This document shows positions 34,694 through 43,066 of a DNA stretch of 48,936 nucleotides, piece after piece (the stretch's first letter is position 1; each line of letters starts with the position of its first letter). A program made the translations under genes and the position numbers. The stretch lies in contig JAAELU010000403.1 of assembly GCA_024226255.1 (NCBI GenBank), forward strand, positions 1-48,936, in the 5' to 3' direction. This DNA is from a bacterium. GTDB lineage: Bacteria; Actinomycetota; Acidimicrobiia; Spongiisociales; UBA5794. Below the pieces are notes generated by a model. The model was not told the DNA's origin, did no database searches, and was given only the letters and a program-made list of their open reading frames with translations.

Positions 34694-36163
34694 GTGTCGA
34701 GATTCAAGCTGATACTCACCAGCTCGCTGCTGGCCATCGCCCTAGTGGTCTCGATGGGAATTGCCTCCAGTGGAGCGACACCACTGACAGCTCGCCAAGA
34801 CGCCACCGATCTCGCCGGCGAGAATGTCGCTACCGCGGTGACGCCTTCGATCACACCCCTTGCCGGCATTACATCGGTCTCGCCCACTGAACCGTGGATC
34901 ACCGAAGTGCGCATCCCGGCAATCATTGGGAACGTCACCGCCGAGACGATCGCCGCCGACCTCTCGGTGCTCGACGGCTTTGTCTTGACGATTCGGGACT
35001 CGGGTGGCGTCAGCCATGGGTTGGACTCGGCCCATCCACAACGCGCTGCTCTTCCCAATCATTCACTGCGTTATCTCGACCCGGCCATGGTTGCCAGGTG
35101 GACGTTCGGTTTCCGCGTACCCACCGCAACCGCCAGCAACCTGATTCTCGAACTCACCGATGGCACGGAAACAGTCGCGTCCTGGCAAGTGGACAGGCTC
35201 GGCCCCACCGTCCCGGCCCGAGACGCCGCCCTGTCGAGCAACGCAACAGTCTCTCTCGCTGAGTCATTCATGTGGGGTCCCGACGTTGAAGTGACCGCAA
35301 CGCAGGTCGGCTCCCTCGTGTGCGGAGATCCGGACATAGAAACCGTGACCCAGGTGGTTGCCGTGGCCTTCGCCGTTACCAACAGCGGTGCGGCCGAGGT
35401 GCGTTGGCCGGGCTACATCCACCGCGACGGCGCTTCGATAGCGCAGTGGTCCGATGGCACGGCGGCCGACATGACGGTCGAAACCTATGTTGGCGACGCC
35501 GAGACACTCCCCCGGGTATCGACATTCGCCGTGCGGATCCCCGCAATGGCGGCATCGAACCGTGCAATGGTGTTTGCGGCACCCCGAGACGGCCGCTTCA
35601 CCGATACTTCAACCCTGCCTGAAGGAGTCACTCTCAATACTTCCAACGGCAGGATCTGGCTTGACCTGGCCGGAGTCGAGGCGACCCTGCCGATGAGTCC
35701 CACCTTCTGCGATCTCGGTTTCTTTGGCGGTCCGGTTCCGTTCGGATTCGCGCCGGGCGCAAAATTCGATGTCGGCGGCGAAGCTCCGTTGGCGAGCGCT
35801 TCGGCCATGGACGCCACCGCTCAGATGCGAATCACGGAGGCTCTCGCCGGAGCGGCTCTGCACTACGACTCACACAGCCAGTCCTTTGCTGGAATCTCCG
35901 GCGAGGACCTCGTCGCGGTTGCACCTCGACTCACATTCGTCGGGCACAATGTCGGAGCCGACCTGACGGGAGCCTCGGGAATCGTCTACTTCGACACACG
36001 CAGTGACGATGACCAGTTCATCTATGTGGCTACTCGGTCCGAATCCGGGCGGTGGTTCTGCGCAGGCATTACCCCACACACAAGCGCGATTGCCGCCGAC
36101 GGTCTCCTGCTGTCAGAGATTGCCGAGGTCTGCTTCCCCGAGACTCTGGTCGACGAGGGCTGA
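34694..36163 (+). CDS. Secreted protein of unknown function
   Basis: I choose the GTG at 34694 because GGAAGG lies seven bases upstream; a GTG 12 codons earlier is possible. The product is 489 residues. It opens with a classical signal peptide (VSRFKLILTSSLLAIALVV, then a small-residue cleavage zone near SSGATP). The mature part is rich in Thr, Ala, Val and Asp with alternating hydrophobic residues, consistent with beta-sandwich extracellular domains. A C-terminal segment of about 100 residues (from AQMRITEALAGAALHYDSHS) reads like a separate domain with two cysteines. I recognise no family. It is divergent from the ROK gene and convergent with the HNH gene. Confidence 0.8.
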   Translation: MSRFKLILTSSLLAIALVVSMGIASSGATPLTARQDATDLAGENVATAVTPSITPLAGITSVSPTEPWITEVRIPAIIGNVTAETIAADLSVLDGFVLTIRDSGGVSHGLDSAHPQRAALPNHSLRYLDPAMVARWTFGFRVPTATASNLILELTDGTETVASWQVDRLGPTVPARDAALSSNATVSLAESFMWGPDVEVTATQVGSLVCGDPDIETVTQVVAVAFAVTNSGAAEVRWPGYIHRDGASIAQWSDGTAADMTVETYVGDAETLPRVSTFAVRIPAMAASNRAMVFAAPRDGRFTDTSTLPEGVTLNTSNGRIWLDLAGVEATLPMSPTFCDLGFFGGPVPFGFAPGAKFDVGGEAPLASASAMDATAQMRITEALAGAALHYDSHSQSFAGISGEDLVAVAPRLTFVGHNVGADLTGASGIVYFDTRSDDDQFIYVATRSESGRWFCAGITPHTSAIAADGLLLSEIAEVCFPETLVDEG

Positions 36164-36186
36164 GCCGGAAGGAACTCCGAGGAGTC

Positions 36187-36684
36187 CTAGCTGACCGCCA
36201 GGTAACGCTCCCACACCGGATCGACGTTCGCCCCCGACTGAACGAGCACCCAGCTATTACGCCGTGGGGCCCGCGGGCTGCGGCCGAGCTTCAATCCGGC
36301 CTCCTTGGGAGTCCGTCCACCCTTCTTGGAATTGCAGCGCCGGCAACTGGCCACGACGTTCTCCCAGACGTGTTCACCACCTTGCGAGCGAGGCACCACG
36401 TGGTCGACGTTCTCGGCCGGGCGTGAGCAGTACTGGCAGGCGTGGCCGTCACGCAGGAAGATCGCCCGCCGGTTCAGTGGCACCCGACGGGCGCGCGGCA
36501 CCTTGACGTAGTTGTGGAGCCGCACCACCGACGGTGACGACATCGTGATTCGCTCCGAATGCCAGACCATGCCATTTGACTCGATGACCTCGGCGCGGTC
36601 CCGCATCACAAGAACAATGGCGCGGCGTGTGGTCACCACCGAAAGTGGCTCATAACTCGCGTTGAGAACTAGCGCCCTGGCCAT
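36187..36684 (-). CDS. HNH endonuclease family protein
   Basis: This is a stand-alone HNH nuclease of the type common in actinobacteria and often single-copy on the chromosome. The product is 165 residues. The N-terminal half (LVLNASYEPLSVV, then MRDRAEVIES) is the conserved lead domain. The HNH/zinc motif follows as RDGHACQYC, ENVDHVVPRSQGG, and NVVASCRRCNSKKGGRTP. All metal-binding cysteines and the DH pair are intact. It probably acts on nucleic acid, but no mobile-element context is visible and the substrate is unknown. Confidence 0.92.
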   Translation of the reverse strand: MARALVLNASYEPLSVVTTRRAIVLVMRDRAEVIESNGMVWHSERITMSSPSVVRLHNYVKVPRARRVPLNRRAIFLRDGHACQYCSRPAENVDHVVPRSQGGEHVWENVVASCRRCNSKKGGRTPKEAGLKLGRSPRAPRRNSWVLVQSGANVDPVWERYLAVS

Positions 36685-36794
36685 TGCGAAAGGCTACCAG
36701 TCAACGTCTCGAGGGCTGGCGAGCGTGCCGATGGAACGGAATAGTGTGGGAACCGATCGAAGATCTCGGACGTCACAGTCTCGAGGAGGATCAA

Positions 36795-37334
36795 ATGGGC
36801 ATAATCCGATTCGGCTCGATAGCAGGGGTGCTGGCTCTGGTGGTGGGCGCATGTGGCGGGATTTCGGAGGACGTATCGCCGACGTCCCCTACGATTCCAG
36901 TGGACTCCACCGTCGAAGAAGGCACCTTGGGCACACCGGATGACACTGGCGACACTCCGGACCTGACGGCAGTGCCTGGGGCCGTGAGCGGCACATCGGC
37001 AACCCCAGAGGAGCCGGACCCGGGAGCCCCTCTCCCCACGCTGCCCGACCCCAAGGTCCCAAGAGGCCTCGAACCGTTGGTGGCCCAAGCCCGAGCCGAT
37101 CTAGCCGCCAACCTCCTTGTGGCACAATCGGATATCGCCGTGGCCGTCGCCGAATCGATCGTGTGGCCGGACGCCTCGCTTGGCTGCCCCCAGCTCGGCG
37201 TCGAGTACGCCCAGATCCAGGTGGAGGGATGGCGAGTCGTCTTCACCCACGGTGGCGCCACCTACAGCTACCACGGCGGAGGTACCCAGCCCGAGGCATT
37301 CCTGTGCCGCAATCCCAGCTTCCCCGCCGGGTGA
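36795..37334 (+). CDS. Lipoprotein of unknown function
   Basis: The product is 179 residues from the ATG at 36795, behind a strong GAGGAGGATC. It has a lipoprotein signal (MGIIRFGSIAGVLALVVGAC) with the lipidated cysteine at residue 20, a substrate for the lspA product. A 50-residue Thr/Asp/Pro-rich linker spaces a C-terminal globular domain of about 100 residues with the element VWPDASLGCPQLGVEYAQ and two further cysteines. That WPDxSLGCP segment occurs in secreted proteins of several bacteria but I cannot assign a function. A strong terminator follows 20 bp after the stop. Confidence 0.85.
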   Translation: MGIIRFGSIAGVLALVVGACGGISEDVSPTSPTIPVDSTVEEGTLGTPDDTGDTPDLTAVPGAVSGTSATPEEPDPGAPLPTLPDPKVPRGLEPLVAQARADLAANLLVAQSDIAVAVAESIVWPDASLGCPQLGVEYAQIQVEGWRVVFTHGGATYSYHGGGTQPEAFLCRNPSFPAG

Positions 37335-37353
37335 TCTGACAGCGGCAACGACG

Positions 37354-37388
37354 CGATTCGGGGGCCGGATGTACCGGCCCCCGAATCG
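37354..37388. terminator. Strong hairpin terminator between convergent genes
   Basis: A perfect 15-bp stem, 37354-37368 with 37374-37388, closes a 5-base loop and is GC-rich toward the loop. It sits between the lipoprotein stop at 37334 and the subtilase stop at 37424, so it can end transcription from both sides. T-runs are short. Confidence 0.85.
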
Positions 37389-37423
37389 ATTAGTCAGCCG
37401 CCGTTGACGGCAGCGGTCCTCAG

Positions 37424-40400
37424 CTAGCGGATCACCTGACCGTGGTGACCGTCGATCGCCTTACCCGCAATGCCGGAACTGGTCATCACGGCGTAGTTCG
37501 TCCATTCACCGTACCGCCTGCCCGTGGCATCGAAGCTTATGACATGAGTCTCGCCGGGCGAGCCCGGAGTCGAGAATACGTCCACCTCGAAGGCGCCGTT
37601 CGGGAACGACGGCGATGGCGGCGTGCCAGCTCCGTCGAAGTACACGGTCCCGCCGGCGTTGCCGAAGGCGTTCTCCGCACCAACCGTGAGATGCCCGCCG
37701 TCGCCGTCGGACACATCAGCGCCGTACGTGAAGAAGATGTCCTCACCTGGATTGAGGTCCGTGTTGGCACCGATCCACACCTGCGCCGTGGTTGTCTCCA
37801 CGTCGCCAAAGCTGCGTACGCTCTCCCACTCAACGATCGTCCAACTGTCGGTTCCGTCCGTGAGGACATTGACGAGCACCCTGCCACCAAAGGCCGGGTT
37901 CAGGTCGGTCCAGAACGGGGCTAGTACGTTGTTTGGTGCCGCGGCATCGGGTAGGTCGGTGTTGTTGAAATCAACATCAGACCCAGTTCCTCCGCCAACT
38001 ACCACGTAACCGTTGGAGACAATGCCAATCGTGCTGTACGACTCACCGGCGTAGTCGAACGAGGGAACGTTGAAGTTCGCAATGCTCTCGTCCGTGGCGC
38101 CTACGTCGGTTGATCCGAATCCACCAAGCGCGACGTAGCCGAATGGCGAAGCATTCGGGTCAACGGCAACGTCTGGTGACGGCGGGGCCGCCCCGGCCAA
38201 GGTACCTTCGAACTTGACGGTGTTCCACCATGTGCCCGTAGCTCCAACAACGCTGTTCCTGTCCAGCCGCAGTTGGCGAGGCACCCGGTCCCTTACGGAG
38301 ACGGCATGATCGTCGAACGTTGTGTTCTCGATCGTGATGGTGCAGGTAGTCGTATCGCCCTTGTTGATTGTTGATGGGTCACATGTCTTGTCGATCGTGA
38401 CGCCGGCTTCCTGCCTGACGACAGTGATCGGGAAGTGCAGCAACTGGCCCCTCATGGGCCAATTCCGCTTCTCGAACGTGATCGTGGCATGCCTGACTTC
38501 ACCGATCGGGATGTCCCGACCGTCCACTGAGATGTTCAGCGTCTTCTCGCCGCCGTTCTTCCGTACGAGCATGTAGCGCCTGACATGCACGTCGAGATCG
38601 GCAGGTGAGTCCACAGTCATCTTCCATACGCCGTTCCTGGTCGTGGGATTGGTCACCGTGCGCTGCACGGTGATTGCCCCAGCTAGCGTCGGAACGTACA
38701 GGCTTGGGTAGTTGGCATCCCACAGACTGTCCTCGAGAGCCAAATAGTTGGCACCGGTCTCGGTGATGAGCAACTGAGCGTCCGCCGCGGCGTCTGGCAG
38801 GATCCTGCCTGAGCCGTAGTCGAACGGGTCAGCCGCCGTTGTGCCATCTTCCTTGGTCACACCGTCCGTCAACGCCGTCATCATCAATGCCGACTTGATG
38901 GCTGCCGGGCTCCAGTCCGGATTCGCCGCCTTGACCAACGCCGCAGCGCCCGTGGCGTGTGGAGCGGACATCGAGGTCCCCTGGATTGCCTGGAACAGCT
39001 GTCCCGGGAATCCGCCATCTTGGTCTTCCGGCAGCGGTGTGTTTCCGGCCAGGATCTGCACCCCGGGCGCGGTTACGTCAGGCTTGGAGATACCAAGCGT
39101 CTGCGCCGGGCCACCGCGGCTCGAGAATGGTGCCATTACGTCGCCCTGGACGGCCGTAGCCTGACCCTGGGTGAACACTCCCGTGGCAGACGCGTGGCTA
39201 TCCATGAAGGCGACCAGCGCAACACCGGAATCGTCCTCCAGATGCACGCTTGGGAGGAAGTGATTGTCTGTTGACAGACCCTGTTGGACCGGGTTGTACA
39301 ACAACAGGCCACCGGCACCGCCGGCGGCAACGTTGAAGCTCTTGGCGACACGAGCGATCACGCCACGCTGGCAGATCACGATCTCACCGCTGAATGTGCC
39401 AGGGGCGAACGGAGTCAGGCAGAGATCTCCTGAACCGCCCGGAGCGTAGATCACATCCGTTGGCGTTGTGATGCCCGGCGTGACCGAGGCCCCGCTGAGC
39501 TGCAGAGTGTCACCGTTGGCCGCCGTCAGGTCGACTGTGCTGATGAAATGCCTGTCCGTAGTACTGGCACCAACCGTCAGCGACCAAGGCTCACGGTGGG
39601 CAACCGTGTCGGCGCCCGGGCCGGAGTTGCCGGCCGACGGGACCACAAGGGTTCCGCCGTTGTAGGCGTCGAGCATCGCCAGCGACACGGCGTCGCCGTA
39701 CGGATTGCCGCCACCGCTGATCGAGTAGTTGACGACATCGACGCCGTCAGCCACGGCTTGTTGGATGGCAGCAGACGTGTCCGAGCTGAAGCATCCGGTG
39801 GCGCCGCAGCCCTTGTAGGCAACAACATGCGCTCGCGGCGCGATCCCCGACACATCGCCACGGGGGATGCCGTAGATGTCGGCCGCGACATTGCCATTGC
39901 CCGCGGCTGTCGTCAGCGTGTGGGTGCCGTGACCGTTCGAGTCACGGGCAGAGTCGAACTCGGTCGGGATCAACCCGACCACAACCTTGTACGTAGCCGT
40001 GAAGTCGTAAGCCCCGATCAACTTGTTGTTGCAAGTGAACGGCGCGTCGTTGACATTGAATGGATCGCCGAAGTCGCAGCCTGCGCCCACGCCGCTACCG
40101 GCCCAGTGAGCTGGCGGCGCCGGATACGGGTTACCGGCCGGATCGGGATCGGACACCGAGGGATGCTCAGGCCAGATGCCGCTGTCGACGTTGGCGACGA
40201 TGATGCCTGCGCCGGCCTCGGACTGGCCACCAAGGTCGTCCCATAGATCGTCGGCACCGATGAAACCTGGGCTGGTTTCGGTGTCGAGCTGGAGCAGCTC
40301 ATCGAGATAGACCCCGGTGACACCGCTCAACTTTGATATCGCGTTCAGCTGTGAGCTCGGGACGAGGGCCGCGACGCCGCCGATTACGAGCTCATAGGTC

Positions 40401-40792
40401 TGTGTGACTTCGGCGTTGGGGATTGCCGCCTCGAGTGTATCCGCGAACTTCTTATGCTTGAGCTCGAGATGCCGCTGATAGTTTGCCACCGCGGCAGAAC
40501 TTGGATCGAGCTTCTTCTTGCCGGTGACCTTGGGATTTGTCGCCGGGTATCCCGGTACTCCACCCTCGTAAGAGGCCACAGGTTGCTCATCGAGCTTGAT
40601 TATGACGCTGACAAGTTTGTCACCGTCGACTGTTGCCGGCGTCACCTCGTATACCGATTCGAGGGTGAGATCTCCCCCGGCGGCCGTCAACGCGCCTGCG
40701 TCCGGTCTGTCCTCGGCGCCGGCGCCAGCCGGTACCAAAGCAAAAAGTGCTGCTGCAAACGCGGCAAACAGCACAGCTAGTCGTGATTTCAC
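37424..40792 (-). CDS. Secreted subtilisin-like serine protease (S8) with long C-terminal extension
   Basis: This is a large extracellular protease of 1122 residues. The GTG at 40792 has GGGAGGG six bases upstream; a frame 12 codons longer exists. Order: signal peptide (1-26), I9-type propeptide (about 60-170), S8 catalytic domain with Asp203 in NVDSGIWPEH, His288 in NGHGTHT and Ser607 in GTSMSAPHATG, and a PA-type insert between His and Ser (GGLLLYNP region). After it come a fibronectin-like region, a DUF11-type segment (IDKTCDPSTINKGDTTTCTI), and a terminal beta-rich domain with IGIVSNGYVVVGGG and APFWTDLNP, which resembles NIDO-like or adhesion modules. All three catalytic residues are present, so it should be active. 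No wall anchor is seen. Confidence 0.93.
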   Translation of the reverse strand: MKSRLAVLFAAFAAALFALVPAGAGAEDRPDAGALTAAGGDLTLESVYEVTPATVDGDKLVSVIIKLDEQPVASYEGGVPGYPATNPKVTGKKKLDPSSAAVANYQRHLELKHKKFADTLEAAIPNAEVTQTYELVIGGVAALVPSSQLNAISKLSGVTGVYLDELLQLDTETSPGFIGADDLWDDLGGQSEAGAGIIVANVDSGIWPEHPSVSDPDPAGNPYPAPPAHWAGSGVGAGCDFGDPFNVNDAPFTCNNKLIGAYDFTATYKVVVGLIPTEFDSARDSNGHGTHTLTTAAGNGNVAADIYGIPRGDVSGIAPRAHVVAYKGCGATGCFSSDTSAAIQQAVADGVDVVNYSISGGGNPYGDAVSLAMLDAYNGGTLVVPSAGNSGPGADTVAHREPWSLTVGASTTDRHFISTVDLTAANGDTLQLSGASVTPGITTPTDVIYAPGGSGDLCLTPFAPGTFSGEIVICQRGVIARVAKSFNVAAGGAGGLLLYNPVQQGLSTDNHFLPSVHLEDDSGVALVAFMDSHASATGVFTQGQATAVQGDVMAPFSSRGGPAQTLGISKPDVTAPGVQILAGNTPLPEDQDGGFPGQLFQAIQGTSMSAPHATGAAALVKAANPDWSPAAIKSALMMTALTDGVTKEDGTTAADPFDYGSGRILPDAAADAQLLITETGANYLALEDSLWDANYPSLYVPTLAGAITVQRTVTNPTTRNGVWKMTVDSPADLDVHVRRYMLVRKNGGEKTLNISVDGRDIPIGEVRHATITFEKRNWPMRGQLLHFPITVVRQEAGVTIDKTCDPSTINKGDTTTCTITIENTTFDDHAVSVRDRVPRQLRLDRNSVVGATGTWWNTVKFEGTLAGAAPPSPDVAVDPNASPFGYVALGGFGSTDVGATDESIANFNVPSFDYAGESYSTIGIVSNGYVVVGGGTGSDVDFNNTDLPDAAAPNNVLAPFWTDLNPAFGGRVLVNVLTDGTDSWTIVEWESVRSFGDVETTTAQVWIGANTDLNPGEDIFFTYGADVSDGDGGHLTVGAENAFGNAGGTVYFDGAGTPPSPSFPNGAFEVDVFSTPGSPGETHVISFDATGRRYGEWTNYAVMTSSGIAGKAIDGHHGQVIR

Positions 40793-40921
40793 GTAAACCC
40801 TCCCATATGATTCCCACATGCCCCGCACAGGCAGGGGGTACCGCCCTAGGTACCTTGTCTAGAACCTAGCGGCCCGGTGTGACGCGTGGCGATAGGAATT
40901 GGCAAAGGATCTCGGCGACGG

Positions 40922-41392
40922 TCAGGCAGCCTGGTCGTCCTCGCCGACCTTGCCGGCTGTCATGACCTTCTTGAGCATCACTTCGAGGCTGGCAGCTTCC
41001 TCCGAGGTGAGGTGCTGCGCGAAGTGCTCTTGGATACCTCTCAGGTGAACCCGCCCCGCCTTGCGAAACATGCTCCTGCCTGCTTCAGTCGCAACGACCT
41101 CCAGGCCACGGCGGTCAGAAGGGCACGACACTCGCTGGACCAAGCCAGCCAACTCCATCCGATCGACGAACCGCGTCAAGGCACTGCGGCTCGACAGCAT
41201 CGAATCCGCCAACTCGTGCATCCGTAGCCGGCCGTCCGGTGATTCTGCGAGGTGCAACAACACCTCGTGCCACCCGATCGGTAGTCCGGTCTCTTCTTCC
41301 ATCTCGGAAGTGAGTCGATCCATAACCAAAGCATGAGCGCTCAACAGTGCGCGCCAAGGGCCAACAGTTTCGACGTTGCTCTTTGCAGTCAT
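40922..41392 (-). CDS. MarR-family transcriptional regulator
   Basis: This is a winged-helix dimeric repressor. The product is 156 residues from the ATG at 41392 (a TTG two codons upstream is less likely). The DNA-binding region covers about residues 55-100, with MHELADSMLSSRSALTRFVDRMELAGLVQR as recognition helices followed by the wing SCPSDRRGLEVVAT. No cysteine is placed as in OhrR-type peroxide sensors, so it probably senses a small ligand (inference). It is divergent from yceI, and two matching palindromes lie in the 112-bp intergenic region, so it should control itself and yceI. Confidence 0.93.
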   Translation of the reverse strand: MTAKSNVETVGPWRALLSAHALVMDRLTSEMEEETGLPIGWHEVLLHLAESPDGRLRMHELADSMLSSRSALTRFVDRMELAGLVQRVSCPSDRRGLEVVATEAGRSMFRKAGRVHLRGIQEHFAQHLTSEEAASLEVMLKKVMTAGKVGEDDQAA

Positions 41393-41418
41393 GGCCAAAG
41401 CCTATTTCACCTGGCACA

Positions 41419-41437
41419 TAGTTGCAAGGTTCAACTA
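41419..41437. promoter_or_regulatory. MarR operator palindrome 1
   Basis: TAGTTG at 41419-41424 and CAACTA at 41432-41437 form a perfect inverted repeat with 7 bases between. The 19-bp size fits MarR dimers. It lies 26 bp before the marR start codon, where it would overlap the marR promoter or leader. Confidence 0.75.
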
Positions 41438-41464
41438 AATGTGGAATATTGTCACCCGCTACAG

Positions 41465-41483
41465 CAGTTGCACACAACAACTA
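41465..41483. promoter_or_regulatory. MarR operator palindrome 2
   Basis: AGTTG at 41466-41470 and CAACT at 41478-41482 have the same 7-base spacing as the first palindrome; the outermost pair is C/A instead of T/A. Its centre is 46 bp from the first, about 30 bp upstream of the yceI start, suitable for control of yceI. Confidence 0.7.
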
Positions 41484-41504
41484 TTCACCATAGAAGGGTC
41501 CCCC

Positions 41505-42050
41505 ATGTCTGAAGCTGCGCTCCCCGAGCCAGGTACCTGGCAGCTCGATGCCAGCCACAGCTCGATCGAGTTTGTTGCCCGCCATCTCGTGGTCACCAAG
41601 GTCCGTGGTGGATTCGGTACGTTCAGCGGCACAATCGATATTGCCGAGAATCCAGTCGATACGAGGATCGCCATCGAGGTGGAGCTCGGCAGCGTCACGA
41701 CCGGTAGCGCCGACCGCGACGGTCACCTCACGTCCCCGGACTTCTTCGACGTCGAGAATCATCCCAAAATGACGTTTGTCAGCACGTCGATTGTGGCCAA
41801 GGATGACGGCTACGAGCTCGTCGGCGACTTGACCGTCAAGGGGGTAACCAAGCGCTTAGCGCTCAATGTCGACTACCTCGGCGTCATGAACGATCCGTGG
41901 GGCAATGCCAAGGCTGCCTTCTCGGCCAGCGGCGAAGTCAACCGAGAGGACTGGGGCCTATCGTGGAACGCCCCGCTCGAGGCAGGCGGCGTTCTCGTAT
42001 CCAAGACCGCCAAGATCGAGATCGAAGCCCAAGCCACCAAGGCCGAGTGA
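41505..42050 (+). CDS. YceI-family lipid-binding protein
   Basis: YceI proteins are lipocalin-like beta barrels that bind polyisoprenoid or other amphiphilic molecules. The product is 181 residues from the ATG at 41505. Family motifs are WQLDASHSSIEFVARHLVVTKVRG near the N-terminus, TGSADRDGHLTSPDFFDVENHPKM, and LTVKGVTKRLAL. No signal peptide is present, so it should be cytoplasmic, as in many actinobacterial members. It is divergent from the MarR-type gene and is its likely target. Two terminator-like hairpins follow it. Confidence 0.93.
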   Translation: MSEAALPEPGTWQLDASHSSIEFVARHLVVTKVRGGFGTFSGTIDIAENPVDTRIAIEVELGSVTTGSADRDGHLTSPDFFDVENHPKMTFVSTSIVAKDDGYELVGDLTVKGVTKRLALNVDYLGVMNDPWGNAKAAFSASGEVNREDWGLSWNAPLEAGGVLVSKTAKIEIEAQATKAE

Positions 42051-42068
42051 GGTTCTCTCCCAACCAAC

Positions 42069-42106
42069 GATGGGGCCTTGCGGGTTTAGACCAACACGGC
42101 CCCATC
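42069..42106 (+). terminator. Hairpin downstream of yceI
   Basis: A perfect 9-bp stem pairs 42069-42077 with 42098-42106 around a 20-base loop, 19 bp after the yceI stop. With no T-run it may be an mRNA-end stabiliser and not a true terminator. Confidence 0.45.
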
Positions 42107-42154
42107 TGTTCGTGGCGTCGTGCTCGCCGGCTGCCGCAGACACAACCAGGAAGT

Positions 42155-42186
42155 AGAAAGGCCCCCTGCGGACAGGGGGCCTTTCT
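42155..42186. terminator. Strong bidirectional terminator between yceI and the membrane protein gene
   Basis: A perfect 14-bp stem, 42155-42168 with 42173-42186, closes a 4-base CGGA loop. The stem base is AGAAAGG / CCTTTCT, so a T-rich tract lies on either strand's 3' side. It separates yceI (plus) from the convergent gene ending at 42214. Confidence 0.88.
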
Positions 42187-42213
42187 GGGAGGAACTAGTT
42201 CCTCTGATTGTTG

Positions 42214-42912
42214 CTAGACGGTTGCGGGCTTGGAAGCCTCTGAGGTTCCCAGCATGACGAGCTGCTCGTCACCCTTACCCTTGGCAACCCAGATCATTCC
42301 GCCACCGGCGATGAGGGCAACAATGCCGACTCCGGCAAACAGGCCGGCGAGTGCCAGACCAAGTTGTAGTGCGGAGTGCGTCACGGTGCCAACACCGAGC
42401 TCGGCGAACAGACCATGGGCAGTGCCGCTCCAGGCCTGGCTGCGGGCCGGACCCTCGAGCGGATGCATACGGTCAAAGTCGGTCCAGTACTTGCCGTCCA
42501 CGGCAACATCGTAGGTGCCGGCGGCGAAGGTCTCACCGTTGTACTCGGCGGCCTCGCCCAGAGTCACTGTCTGGGTGCCGTGGAGGACGTGATAGCCGAT
42601 CACGGCCATCTGGTACATGTACTCACTGCCCGTGTTGACCAAAGGATCGTTCGGGTCGAGATCAGCTTCGACAACCGGGTAGCCCCAGTCCTCGGTGAGT
42701 AGCGTCATGATGGCTTCGGCAGCCTCAGTCGTGCCGCGGTCGATGAGTTGGCCGTCGTCGTTGTAGCTCAGCGTGACGTTCTGTGCCTCGCTGAATGACT
42801 GCAATGAGTCGTAACCATCTTGGACCTTAAAGAAGGCCACGCCGCCTGCAATGACAAAAACCATGCCTACCAGTGCGAGTACGAGACCAAGTGTCCTTAA
42901 GCGATTCTTCAC
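42214..42912 (-). CDS. Two-helix membrane protein of unknown function
   Basis: The product is 232 residues from a GTG at 42912 with AAGGAGG at Shine-Dalgarno distance. An N-terminal helix (about 8-30) and a C-terminal helix (about 182-207) flank an extracytoplasmic domain of about 150 residues with a Thr/Asp/Tyr-rich composition, including SEYMYQMAVIGYHVLHGTQTV and FDRMHPLEGPARSQAW. I recognise no characterised family; the layout resembles short actinobacterial membrane proteins sometimes misnamed LigA. A Rex-like palindrome lies 38 bp upstream of the start, so expression may follow redox state (inference). Confidence 0.8.
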   Translation of the reverse strand: MKNRLRTLGLVLALVGMVFVIAGGVAFFKVQDGYDSLQSFSEAQNVTLSYNDDGQLIDRGTTEAAEAIMTLLTEDWGYPVVEADLDPNDPLVNTGSEYMYQMAVIGYHVLHGTQTVTLGEAAEYNGETFAAGTYDVAVDGKYWTDFDRMHPLEGPARSQAWSGTAHGLFAELGVGTVTHSALQLGLALAGLFAGVGIVALIAGGGMIWVAKGKGDEQLVMLGTSEASKPATV

Positions 42913-42944
42913 AGTGCTCCTCCTTATTTGTAGCGCCTGTGTTA

Positions 42945-42972
42945 TCGGCTTGTGAACTATTTCACAAGCCGA
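42945..42972. promoter_or_regulatory. Rex-like redox operator palindrome
   Basis: The 18-bp core TTGTGAACTATTTCACAA at 42950-42967 matches the Rex consensus TTGTGAA-N4-TTCACAA. The symmetry extends to 12-bp arms (42945-42956 with 42961-42972). It lies upstream of the membrane protein gene that starts at 42912 and 95 bp past the end of the gene at 43067-44350. No T-run follows on either strand, which argues for an operator over a terminator. Confidence 0.7.
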
Positions 42973-43066
42973 GTCTGCATGAGTGGGCAGGAGCTGCGTA
43001 GGTCCTAACGGCCCTACTTATCGGGACGTTCGGCTGCACAATCGGGAATTGTTGTCAGAAGGGGCT

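Noticed and set aside
36164-36186. Terminator between the secreted protein and HNH genes
   Set aside because: Only an imperfect stem of about 8 bp with no T-run is visible.
40837-40869. GGTACC pair and CTAGGT/ACCTAG inverted repeat upstream of the subtilase
   Set aside because: Both are short, with a 12-base gap, and do not line up with a clear promoter. They are possible operator elements but too weak to call.
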